A DNA stretch of 14,057 nucleotides from Candidatus Profundicultor aquiphilus (GCA_013314795.1 JABUEZ010000021.1:1-14057); one strand, 5' to 3'; positions 7,260-13,854 are shown, counted from the stretch's first letter. A program made the numbers and translations. The notes: generated from the sequence alone by a model not told the origin.

Positions 7260-8264
7260 GTGGTATCGATAAAGGATGTGGCCCGTTTGGCGGGGGTTTC
7301 TCCCACCACGGTTTCGCGGGTTATCAACGGTACCGGAGCCACCAGCCCCCGGACCACCCAGCGGGTTTTAGAAGCCATTGAGGCCCTGGGGTATCAGCCG
7401 AATCTCCTCGCCCGCAGCCTTCGGGTACAGCGTTCCAAACTCCTGGGGTTTCTGGTGATCGACATTGAGAGTCCCGTTTTTGCCCGGCTGGCAAAACACA
7501 TCGAAGATGCCGCCACCAGGAAAGGGTATAACCTCATCCTCTGCAATGTGGGCGAAAACCCCAAAAAGGAGAAGGAGTACCTGGAAGTTCTCATCCAGCG
7601 CCAGGTGGAGGGGATCATCTTCTCCCGGGTATCCGACGAAAGCCTCCTTTATAAAACGCCGCAACTTTCCCGTATCCCCTACGTGGTCCTGGACCGGAAT
7701 CTAGAAAGAGAAGAGGCCCCCACGGTGAAGCTCGATAACTATCAAGCCGGGACGCTAGCCGCCGAACACCTTGTATCTCTCGGACACCGCTATATGGCCT
7801 GCATCACCGGACCGTTAAAAATCAAAATCTGCCGGGAGCGACTGGAAGGGTTCACGGAAACCGCGCAGAAAAAGGGAATTCCGGCCGAGAACCTCTTTGT
7901 GGTGGAAGGAAACTTCAAAATCGACGGCGGCAAAATGGGGATGGAGAAAATCCTCACCCTCCCTCATCCTCCCACCGCCATTTTCTGCATGAACGATCTC
8001 ATGGCCCTGGGAGCCATCAGCGCCATCCGGGAACGGGGGTTTTCGATTCCGGAAGATTTCTCCGTCATTGGCCTGGATAACACCATCCTCAGCGAGTACA
8101 GCTACCCTCCGCTCACCACCGTAGCCCAGCCCTTCGACCAGATGGCCAAAGAAGCGATCAACCTCCTCCTCAAGCTCATCGAGGGGAAAAAGGTTCGCAA
8201 AAAAGAGATTCTCCTTTCCCCTCAACTCCTGGTGCGAGCCTCCACCGCTCCTCTCCAAAAATAG
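7260..8264 (+). CDS. LacI/GalR-family transcriptional repressor, complete
   Basis: A 334-residue regulator of normal family length. The helix-turn-helix occupies residues 3-24 (IKDVARLAGVSPTTVSRVI), with the hinge helix at 47-54 (PNLLARSL). The sensor domain has family positions D145-R146, R192, N245-D246 in CMNDLMALGA and D273 in GLDNT, consistent with sugar sensing. Translation starts at a GTG (7260) with an AAAGGGGA Shine-Dalgarno sequence about 9 nt upstream. The gene is divergent from the cupin/ABC operon and most likely represses both that operon and itself through the AACGTT-core sites at 7128 and 7228. The recognition helix differs slightly from that of the first LacI (SPTTVSRVI against SPATVSRAL), matching the different operator cores. 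The effector sugar is unknown. Confidence 0.96.
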   Translation: MVSIKDVARLAGVSPTTVSRVINGTGATSPRTTQRVLEAIEALGYQPNLLARSLRVQRSKLLGFLVIDIESPVFARLAKHIEDAATRKGYNLILCNVGENPKKEKEYLEVLIQRQVEGIIFSRVSDESLLYKTPQLSRIPYVVLDRNLEREEAPTVKLDNYQAGTLAAEHLVSLGHRYMACITGPLKIKICRERLEGFTETAQKKGIPAENLFVVEGNFKIDGGKMGMEKILTLPHPPTAIFCMNDLMALGAISAIRERGFSIPEDFSVIGLDNTILSEYSYPPLTTVAQPFDQMAKEAINLLLKLIEGKKVRKKEILLSPQLLVRASTAPLQK

Positions 8265-8291
8265 CGCCCTGCCCAGCGCAGGCAGGGCGCT
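8255..8291 (-). terminator. Intrinsic terminator of the hcp operon, overlapping the lacI stop
   Basis: A perfect 11-bp GC-rich stem (8263-8273 with 8281-8291) has a 7-nt loop. On the minus strand it is followed at once by ATTTTTGG, a short U-tract, so it best serves hcp. It begins inside the TAG stop codon of the convergent lacI gene. On the plus strand no T-tract follows, so it may halt lacI transcription only weakly. Confidence 0.8.
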
Positions 8292-8299
8292 GACGTAAC

Positions 8300-9949
8300 C
8301 TACACGGTCCCCAAAATGGCCCGCAGGTCCTCTTCAGGTGTGGTGATGGGAGAAAGGTGGAACTGCTCCCTGAGCACCGTATACACCGGCTCTTTCACAA
8401 AGGCCGGCATGCTCGGACCCAGGCGCATATTCTGAATTCCCAGATAAAGGAGGGTTAACAAAATGGCCACCGCCTTCTGCTCGTACCAGGAAAGAATGAG
8501 CGACAGGGGTAAGTGATTCACGTCGGTCTGGAAGGCCTGAGCCAGGGCCAGGGCAATCTGAATGGCGGAATAGGCATCATTGCACTGCCCGACATCGAGA
8601 AGCCTTGGAATCCCCCCGATGTCACCGAAATCGAGCTTGTTGAACCGGTACTTCCCACAGGCCAAGGTGAGAATCACGCTGTCTCTGGGCACCATCTCCG
8701 CCAGGCGGGTGTAGTAGTCCCGTCCGGGCTTGGCTCCATCACAGCCCCCGATGAGGAAGAAATGCCGGATTTTCCCGGATTTCACCGCCTCAATGACCTG
8801 CCCGGCCACGTTCAAGACGGCGTTGCGGGCAAACCCCACCATGATGGTCTTCTCCGGTTCATCCTCCTTGAACCCTTCTTCCTGGAGGGCCGCCTCGATC
8901 ACCGGCTGGAAGTTCCGGTCCGCAATGTGGCGCACCCCCGGCCAGGCCACCAGGCCGCTGGTAAAAATGCGGTGCCTGTAGCTCTCTTTCGGTTTCTGGA
9001 TGCAGTTGGTAGTCATGAGGATGGCCCCCGGGAAAAGGTCGAACTCCTTCTGCTGATTCTGCCAGGCACTCCCGTAATTCCCCACCAGGTGCGGATACTT
9101 CTTGAGCCCCGGATACCCATGGGCCGGAAGCATTTCCCCGTGGGTGTAGATGTTGATGCCGGTGCCTTCAGTCTGCTTCAAAAGCTCTTCCAGGTCCTTC
9201 AAGTCGTGCCCGGAAATGGCAATGGCCTTCCCCTTCACCGCCGAAACGCGCACTCTGGTCGGCACCGGATGCCCGTAGGTGGTGGTGTGGGCCTGGTCCA
9301 GCAGTTCCATCACCCGCAGGTTCCACTTCCCCACCTCCAGAGCCTTCCCCAGGAGCTCCTCCAGAGTAAATTTATTTTCGGCCAGGAAATTGAGGGTCTG
9401 GTGGAAAAAGCGGTAGACTTCTTCGTCCTCCACCCCCAGAATCTGGGCGTGGTCGGCATAGGCCGCCATCCCCTTGAGGCCGTAAAGAATGAGGTGCTTG
9501 GCCCCGGCCACGGTTTCGCCAAACCGTTCCACATCCTTTTCCAGCGTCACCTCTTCACCCTGGCGAATCAGCCCGTCCAACGTTGCCGCCGGAACCCACC
9601 CCGCCGGACCGGACAAAACCTCCGGATTTTTCCCGGCCTTCTCGCAGGCTCTGAGGTAGAGATCCTTGGCCTTTTCTTTCAGCTCATAGGCCCGATTGAG
9701 TAAAACCCGAACCCGCTCCGGATCGAAGTCCACATTGGTTACCGTGGTAAAGAGGGCTTCCAGGATAAACACATCGATTTCCCGATCCCGCACCCCCAGA
9801 TCCCCCATCCTCTTCCCATACATGCCCAAACCTTCCACCGCATACACGAGAAGATCCTGTAGCGCCGCCGTCTCCGGATCCTTCCCACACACCCCAAAAT
9901 TGGTGCACCCTGTACCTTTCGCCGTCTGTTCACACTGGTAACAGAACAT
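8300..9949 (-). CDS. hcp: Hybrid-cluster protein (prismane protein, historically hydroxylamine reductase)
   Basis: A 549-residue Fe-S protein that acts in the cytoplasm of anaerobes. The family is linked to hydroxylamine reduction in vitro and to nitric-oxide detoxification and protein S-nitrosylation in vivo. The N-terminal cluster cysteines C3, C6, C15 and C21 (CX2CX8CX5C) are the class I pattern seen in Desulfovibrio. All hybrid-cluster ligands are present: H248, E272 in THGEML, C316 in TTNC, C403 in GGCDG, C431, C456 in GQCND, and E490 and K492 in WYEQK. Full length argues against the shorter class III. The frame is open from 9976, but MFCYQCEQ starting at the ATG at 9949 matches the family, with AAGGGGG 8 nt upstream. 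It starts 4 nt after the Rrf2 gene stop, forming a coupled operon. Confidence 0.97.
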   Translation of the reverse strand: MFCYQCEQTAKGTGCTNFGVCGKDPETAALQDLLVYAVEGLGMYGKRMGDLGVRDREIDVFILEALFTTVTNVDFDPERVRVLLNRAYELKEKAKDLYLRACEKAGKNPEVLSGPAGWVPAATLDGLIRQGEEVTLEKDVERFGETVAGAKHLILYGLKGMAAYADHAQILGVEDEEVYRFFHQTLNFLAENKFTLEELLGKALEVGKWNLRVMELLDQAHTTTYGHPVPTRVRVSAVKGKAIAISGHDLKDLEELLKQTEGTGINIYTHGEMLPAHGYPGLKKYPHLVGNYGSAWQNQQKEFDLFPGAILMTTNCIQKPKESYRHRIFTSGLVAWPGVRHIADRNFQPVIEAALQEEGFKEDEPEKTIMVGFARNAVLNVAGQVIEAVKSGKIRHFFLIGGCDGAKPGRDYYTRLAEMVPRDSVILTLACGKYRFNKLDFGDIGGIPRLLDVGQCNDAYSAIQIALALAQAFQTDVNHLPLSLILSWYEQKAVAILLTLLYLGIQNMRLGPSMPAFVKEPVYTVLREQFHLSPITTPEEDLRAILGTV

Positions 9950-9953
9950 CCCC

Positions 9954-10364
9954 CTAACCCCCTTTCGCAATATCAAGAAGCGTTTTTGACGCGAGATACG
10001 TCCGGAACTCCCGATTCACCTTTTCCACCACCCCCCCAAAGACACATTCCCCAAAAGGACAATGCTTTCGGTGTAAAAGGCATTCTCGCTCCTCCGACAC
10101 CGGCCCCTCGATGGCCTCATAAATCTCAAGAAGGGAAATGGATTCCTTGGGCCGGGCCAACTGAAACCCCCCCTGGGGTCCCCGGACGGATTCCACCAGT
10201 CCCACCCTGGCCAGCCGCTGGAACACCTTGGCTAAATGTGCTTCTGAAACCCCGATTTCCTGAGCCAGCTCCTTGACTTTTCGGTACTCCCTACCATTTT
10301 GAGCCAGCAACACCAAACTGTGGATGGCTAAAGAAACCGCTTCTGAAATCCGGAGTGCGTTCAC
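9954..10364 (-). CDS. Rrf2-family Fe-S transcriptional regulator controlling hcp
   Basis: A 136-residue winged-helix repressor of the Rrf2 family (NsrR/IscR relatives). The DNA-binding part spans about 1-80, with a recognition helix near VSEAHLAKVFQRL (39-51) and the wing RGPQGGFQLARP (61-72). Three cysteines, C95, C102 and C107 (CX6CX4C), are placed like the cluster-binding cysteines of NsrR and IscR, though the spacing is not identical to either. An oxygen-, NO- or redox-sensitive cluster is therefore likely. Translation starts at a GTG (10364) with a perfect AGGAGG 6 nt upstream. It is cotranscribed with hcp, its natural target. The palindrome at 10377-10402 over its own promoter suggests autoregulation. 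The signal sensed cannot be decided from sequence. Confidence 0.93.
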   Translation of the reverse strand: MNALRISEAVSLAIHSLVLLAQNGREYRKVKELAQEIGVSEAHLAKVFQRLARVGLVESVRGPQGGFQLARPKESISLLEIYEAIEGPVSEERECLLHRKHCPFGECVFGGVVEKVNREFRTYLASKTLLDIAKGG

Positions 10365-10376
10365 GATCCAACCTCC

Positions 10377-10402
10377 TATTTAGGTATTATGATACCTAAA
10401 TA
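10377..10402. promoter_or_regulatory. Perfect palindromic operator over the Rrf2-hcp promoter
   Basis: Arms TATTTAGGTAT (10377-10387) and ATACCTAAATA (10392-10402) are perfect complements around TATG, giving 11 bp per arm. The palindrome covers the -10 box and the predicted transcription start. Rrf2 proteins bind AT-rich dyads of this length as dimers, so self-repression is the likely role. Confidence 0.8.
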
Positions 10403-10416
10403 TCGAAATCTGTCAA
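10389..10416 (-). promoter_or_regulatory. Promoter of the Rrf2-hcp operon
   Basis: A perfect -35 box TTGACA (10416-10411), a 16-nt spacer and a -10 box TATCAT (10394-10389) lie in the 80-nt gap after the membrane-protein stop codon. The predicted start near 10382 leaves a leader of only about 18 nt before the GTG at 10364. The very strong boxes imply high expression when the repressor is released. Confidence 0.8.
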
Positions 10417-10444
10417 GGGGGAAATCAAAAAATCGAAAAATCCC

Positions 10445-11299
10445 CTACTTCACCCGGCGCGGGCGATACTGCCATATCCATACCAGGAGGTAACCAAACA
10501 GGAAATTCGAAGTCGTCACTTCCACCAGGTGGGCCATTCTGATTCCCCCGGGCATATAGGGGTTGGGCAAAAGGAGAAGCGACCCCATGAGCACCGCAAA
10601 AAGGAGCGCCACCGCCAGCCTCACCTCCCACCACCGGCCCTTCATCGTCCCCATAACGAGTAAGGCCAGAGCCAGCCACAGCACCCCCCGCCCCATCTGA
10701 AAGGGCAAAATCCACAAAGGGAGGCTCAGTCCGGCATAGTACTCCTCAAACGCTTTACCGGCCAGGGGCCGGAAAACCAGGCTCCCAAAGGCCAGGTAAA
10801 TCACCACGTATAAAACCGCAATGAGGACCACCTTCCCCAGCGACTCCCCCCAGGACCGGGGAAAAATAGAAAGAGCACTCTCCGCCTGCGCTTCCTTTTT
10901 CATCTTTCCATGTGTACGCACCACAGCCGGGGCAAAGAGTGCCGCCACAATCGCCCCCTGGAGAAACAACCTGGGAATGGCCTCCGCCGGAACCACGTTC
11001 ACCAGGTACCGGAGGAAAACCACCGTCTCCATCTGCGATAACACGGTGGCGATGCCGTAGAACACCACAAAAACCGTGAGCACCAACCGCCACCCTCCGA
11101 AGCGGGAACGAACCACAAAGTAACTCAAAACCGCACTCTGCAAAAAGCACACGAGAAGCATGGAAATCATCACGCTTCCCGAAGCGCCACCACCTGAAGC
11201 ATCCGATAAACCCACCACCACCCCGGCCACAGCATAAAAAATGAAAAGAAGCACGGTGAGGAAAACCACTTTCAATACCAGCGTTACCAGGTTTTTCAT
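10445..11299 (-). CDS. Polytopic membrane protein of unknown function
   Basis: I do not recognise this 284-residue protein. It has about eight hydrophobic segments, near residues 8-31, 42-64, 70-88, 108-127, 154-176, 201-217, 226-245 and 262-277. A basic, polar loop lies in the middle (KMKKEAQAE, 132-140). Recognisable stretches are LSQMETVVFLRY (87-98), QMGRGVLWLALAL (201-213) and EVTTSNFLFGY (260-270) before a basic C-terminus. There is no transporter signature, P-loop or obvious catalytic motif. The frame is open to 11428, but the ATG at 11299 begins directly at the first membrane segment and has GGGGAG 7 nt upstream. It is divergent from the gene at 11427, and the Rrf2-hcp operon follows 80 nt downstream with its own promoter. 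Confidence 0.8.
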   Translation of the reverse strand: MKNLVTLVLKVVFLTVLLFIFYAVAGVVVGLSDASGGGASGSVMISMLLVCFLQSAVLSYFVVRSRFGGWRLVLTVFVVFYGIATVLSQMETVVFLRYLVNVVPAEAIPRLFLQGAIVAALFAPAVVRTHGKMKKEAQAESALSIFPRSWGESLGKVVLIAVLYVVIYLAFGSLVFRPLAGKAFEEYYAGLSLPLWILPFQMGRGVLWLALALLVMGTMKGRWWEVRLAVALLFAVLMGSLLLLPNPYMPGGIRMAHLVEVTTSNFLFGYLLVWIWQYRPRRVK

Positions 11300-11367
11300 A
11301 CTCCCACTCCCCTTCGTATCACTTTGTCCATTCCATGATACCCCTTTTGGTCCCCCGATAAAACCCA

Positions 11368-11397
11368 TTATCAACCGCCGGAAAAAGGCGGTATAAT
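11368..11397 (+). promoter_or_regulatory. Promoter of the 249-residue unknown gene, with a dyad in its spacer
   Basis: A perfect -10 box TATAAT (11392-11397) lies 18 nt after TTATCA (11368-11373), the best -35 candidate. The spacer is almost filled by a perfect inverted repeat, ACCGCC (11374-11379) and GGCGGT (11387-11392), around GGAAAAA. A dyad between the two boxes is where spacer-binding activators or repressors act, but it could equally be chance. Confidence 0.6.
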
Positions 11398-11426
11398 GCA
11401 TGCAAAACCTGTAGGGAGGAAATGCC

Positions 11427-12176
11427 ATGTTTCAGGTGGTTCTGACCCCGGCAGCAGGAAAACGGCTCATCGCCAAGGGGATTTTGAAGCACCCCATGGT
11501 GCAGGCCACCCTTCGCTCAGGAACCATGGTGATTGTGGCCGGCACCACCAATGGGTATGTGGCAGAAGAAATCCTTTCTTTTCTCGGATACCTTCAGGGA
11601 TTCAACCGGAAACGTTTCTTTCGGGGAATTACCGTACCTCCTTCAGCGCAAGCACCCGGCCCAGGGGAATGCCCCGGGGATGTGGTGATCGTCCGGGGGG
11701 AATGGCTTCCCGGAAAAACCATTTTCGATGTGGCCGGTGAACTAAACCCAGGCGATATCATCGTGAAAGGCGCCAATGCCCTGGACATAGCGGGAAAACG
11801 GGCCGGAATCCTTGTCGGGCATCCGCAAGGCGAGACCATCATTGCCGCCCTTCAGGCGGTGGTGGGAAGAAGGGTACACCTTCTCATCCCGGTGGGCCTG
11901 GAAAAGCGAATCGTCGGCGACCTCGATGAGATTGCCCGGAAAGTGAACGCCGGTGAAGCATCCGGCCCGAGATTGCTTCCGGTAACAGGGGAAGTGTTCA
12001 CCGAAATCGAGGCCATACGGCTTCTTTCGGGGGCCACGGCCACCATGGTGGCCGGCGGTGGGGTTGGCGGTGCCGAAGGTGCGGTGTGGCTTGCCGTAGA
12101 GGGAAACGCCGAGGAAGAAAACCGGGCCCGGGAACTCATCGCTTCCCTGGCCGACGAACCCCCCTTCACCTTCTGA
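11427..12176 (+). CDS. Conserved-looking soluble protein of unknown function, glycine-rich
   Basis: I cannot assign this 249-residue protein. It has no signal peptide or membrane segment and reads as an alternating alpha/beta cytoplasmic protein. Distinctive stretches are VIVAGTTNGYVAEEIL (35-50), GDIIVKGANALD (109-120), IPVGLEKRIVGDLDE (154-168) and a glycine-rich run ATMVAGGGVGGAEGAV (205-220). These might line a phosphate, nucleotide or cofactor pocket, but none matches a P-loop or Rossmann signature. The ATG at 11427 follows GGGAGGA by 6 nt, and a TATAAT promoter lies upstream. It is divergent from the membrane protein and convergent with the WD40 gene, with 14 nt between stop codons. It appears to be monocistronic. 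Confidence 0.85.
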   Translation: MFQVVLTPAAGKRLIAKGILKHPMVQATLRSGTMVIVAGTTNGYVAEEILSFLGYLQGFNRKRFFRGITVPPSAQAPGPGECPGDVVIVRGEWLPGKTIFDVAGELNPGDIIVKGANALDIAGKRAGILVGHPQGETIIAALQAVVGRRVHLLIPVGLEKRIVGDLDEIARKVNAGEASGPRLLPVTGEVFTEIEAIRLLSGATATMVAGGGVGGAEGAVWLAVEGNAEEENRARELIASLADEPPFTF

Positions 12177-12190
12177 AATAAGGAAAACCA

Positions 12191-13129
12191 TCAGGGCAAA
12201 CCGAGTGTGGCACACTCGGTGAGGAGGAGCATTCCGTCCTGAGATCCGGAGGCCAAAAATTTCCCATCGGGGGAAAAGCAAACCCCGGTGACGGCTTCGG
12301 GGTGGGTGAAAAGAGTGGTGACCTTCTCCGGTTCGGCAACGCGACCCAAAGACACTGCGCCGTCATCCGCCCCCACGATAAAGACCTTTCCGTCGGGAGA
12401 GAGGGCCAGCGCCCCTGCTCTACTTCCGTGGCCTTCCAAAACCCGCCGAAGCTCCCGGGTGGCCACATCCCAGAAATAGACACTCCCGTTGTCGAGTCCG
12501 GCCAAAAGGAGTTTTCCATCCGAAGATACGGCCAGGGCGCTCACTCTGGCCTCATGGGCAAGGGTAGCCAGGGGAGTTTTCGTCGCCACATCCCACAGGA
12601 CCACGGTTTTGTCGAAGGAACCGGAGGCAAGGAAGTCCCCGCCGGGAGAAAAGGCCAGGGCCACCACCCAGTTATGGTGGCTGGTGAGGGTGGCGGTGCA
12701 ATTGCCGCTGGCCACGTCCCAGAGGCGAACGGTTTTGTCGTCCGAGGCCGAGGCCAGGGTTTTCCCATCGGGAGAAAAGGACAAAGCCCGCACCCAGTTG
12801 GTATGGCCCTCAAGCATGGAAACGAGATTTCCCCCGGCCACGTCCCAGAGTTCGATTTTCTTTTCCGAACCGAGGGCAAGAAGCCTACCGTCCGGGGAAA
12901 GGGCCATGCAGGTGACAAAGCCGGTCTGGGCCCTCAAAAATTTCACCTCTTCCAGAGAGGGAACCTCCCGCACCTCCACACCCAGGGTGACGGCCACGGC
13001 CAGCTTCCCATCCGGGAAAAAGGCCAGGGCCTTGACGCAACCCACATCCACTTCCGAAGCCAGAACCGCCGTAGCAACCAAGAGGAAAAAGGCAACACCC
13101 ACAAAACCCGCTACACCTGCCCGAAACAC
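12191..13129 (-). CDS. Exported seven-blade WD40-repeat propeller protein
   Basis: A 312-residue protein with a signal peptide at residues 1-25 (hydrophobic core GFVGVAFFLLVATAVL, then ASE), so the propeller should lie outside the cytoplasm. Seven WD-type repeats follow, each centred on an SPDG-like turn: FFPDG (37-41), LSPDG (78-82), FSPDG (118-122), FSPGG (160-164), VSSDG (201-205), LSPDG (243-247) and FSPDG (285-289). Blades 2 to 5 end in LWDV or FWDV; blades 1, 6 and 7 have lost the WD. Seven blades make one closed propeller with no room for another domain, so it is probably a scaffold or binding protein. It starts at a GTG (13129) with GGAGGG 7 nt upstream. The partner is unknown. Confidence 0.93.
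   Translation of the reverse strand: MFRAGVAGFVGVAFFLLVATAVLASEVDVGCVKALAFFPDGKLAVAVTLGVEVREVPSLEEVKFLRAQTGFVTCMALSPDGRLLALGSEKKIELWDVAGGNLVSMLEGHTNWVRALSFSPDGKTLASASDDKTVRLWDVASGNCTATLTSHHNWVVALAFSPGGDFLASGSFDKTVVLWDVATKTPLATLAHEARVSALAVSSDGKLLLAGLDNGSVYFWDVATRELRRVLEGHGSRAGALALSPDGKVFIVGADDGAVSLGRVAEPEKVTTLFTHPEAVTGVCFSPDGKFLASGSQDGMLLLTECATLGLP
12200..12220. repeat. Perfect 10-bp inverted repeat at the 3' end of the WD40 gene
   Basis: ACCGAGTGTG (12200-12209) and CACACTCGGT (12211-12220) flank a single base, so an RNA hairpin of about 8 bp with a 5-nt loop can form. It lies inside the last codons of the WD40 gene, close to the stop of the convergent gene at 12176. Neither side has a strong T-tract, so it is at best a weak bidirectional transcription or RNA-stability element. 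Confidence 0.4.
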
Positions 13130-13160
13130 TCTCCTACCCTCCTTTTCCGGGATACTTCAG

Positions 13161-13203
13161 AAAAAAATCTCCTGTCCCGGAATCAGCACCCAGAACAGGA
13201 GAT
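13161..13203 (-). terminator. Intrinsic terminator after the exported unknown gene
   Basis: ATCTCCTGT (13195-13203 read on the minus strand) pairs perfectly with ACAGGAGAT (13175-13167). The stem extends inward through wobble and GG/CC pairs to about 14 bp. A run of T bases follows (complement of the A-run 13161-13167). It lies between the gene stopping at 13216 and the WD40 gene starting at 13129. Confidence 0.85.
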
Positions 13204-13215
13204 GAAATCCCAATC

Positions 13216-13809
13216 CTATTGTTCCTTCTTCACCCGCTCTTCGATGGCCTTCTTTAAGGGTTCCTGAAAACCGGGATAGGCAGCCGCAAAGTAGGCAACC
13301 AGATTTTCCGGCGGAATCAGGGTGGAAACCAGGCGCTCCTCGCCCTGGAAGGGACGCTCTTCGAAGAGGGCCCACAGAGCCTGGGGGGCACCCGGCCCCA
13401 GCACATCCAGGATGGCAAATTGCTCACCCCGCAGAATGACCATGCTGGCCCCTTCTTCGGCCATCCCCTCCAGCATCCCCACCATGGTGGCAAGATCGAT
13501 CCCTTTCATCACCACACCCATGGCGTAAGTCTGGTTCCCTTTCTCCCCGGCACCGTAAATAAGGTAAATGTGGCTGATCTCATCGCTTCCTTCCACCACA
13601 TAGTATTCAACCGGTACCGGGAAACCGGCGATATTTTCGGTAAAATCAGGTTTCCCCAACCTTTCCTCCACGAACCCACGTTCCAGGGGGAAAGCTTCGG
13701 CGTCCCCGATCATGGCATCGGCCATGTCATACTGGATAGTGGCTTCGGCAGGAAAAATTGCCACCAGAGAAAATACCAGGAAAAGCACCAGCACCAAGAG
13801 TTTGCGCAT
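13216..13809 (-). CDS. Exported protein of unknown function
   Basis: I do not recognise this 197-residue protein. Residues 1-23 form a clear Sec signal peptide: basic MRK, a long Leu/Val core, then FPAEA ahead of TIQ. No lipobox is present. The mature part is acidic and mixed alpha/beta, with SHIYLIYGAGEKG near 80-92, a methionine-rich helix (DLATMVGMLEGMAEEG, about 105-120) and a charged C-terminus (KKAIEERVKKEQ). No catalytic motif or cysteine is apparent. The frame is open from a GTG at 13827, but that would place AAGGAGG inside the coding region; the ATG at 13809 uses it as a Shine-Dalgarno sequence at 7 nt. It follows the YbjQ-family gene by 67 nt and is closed by a strong terminator before the exported WD40 gene. 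Confidence 0.85.
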   Translation of the reverse strand: MRKLLVLVLFLVFSLVAIFPAEATIQYDMADAMIGDAEAFPLERGFVEERLGKPDFTENIAGFPVPVEYYVVEGSDEISHIYLIYGAGEKGNQTYAMGVVMKGIDLATMVGMLEGMAEEGASMVILRGEQFAILDVLGPGAPQALWALFEERPFQGEERLVSTLIPPENLVAYFAAAYPGFQEPLKKAIEERVKKEQ

Positions 13810-13854
13810 TCCTACCCCTCCTTTCACCGTTTTAAAATTCCAAGAGGTATCCCT

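Noticed and set aside
8513..9703. Long plus-strand open frame (396 codons) inside hcp
   Set aside because: Antisense to a gene with all Fe-S ligands present; the translation is a low-complexity Gly/His/Pro-rich shadow.
10417..10445. Possible terminator after the membrane-protein gene (GGGGA and TCCCC around T-runs)
   Set aside because: Only a 5-bp stem with a loop of about 17 nt, and the T-runs lie inside the loop rather than after the stem; not a credible intrinsic terminator.
11335..11340. TATCAT on the minus strand as the -10 box of the membrane-protein gene
   Set aside because: No acceptable -35 box at 16-18 nt; left unannotated as too weak.
11300..11428. Extension of the membrane protein to a start at 11428
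   Set aside because: The added 43 residues are not family-like, would overlap the divergent promoter and gene start, and the ATG at 11299 has its own Shine-Dalgarno sequence.
12302..13267. Plus-strand open frame (321 codons) opposite the WD40 gene, with repeated peptide units
   Set aside because: The repeats are the antisense reflection of the WD40 blades; the minus-strand protein has a signal peptide and canonical WD motifs.
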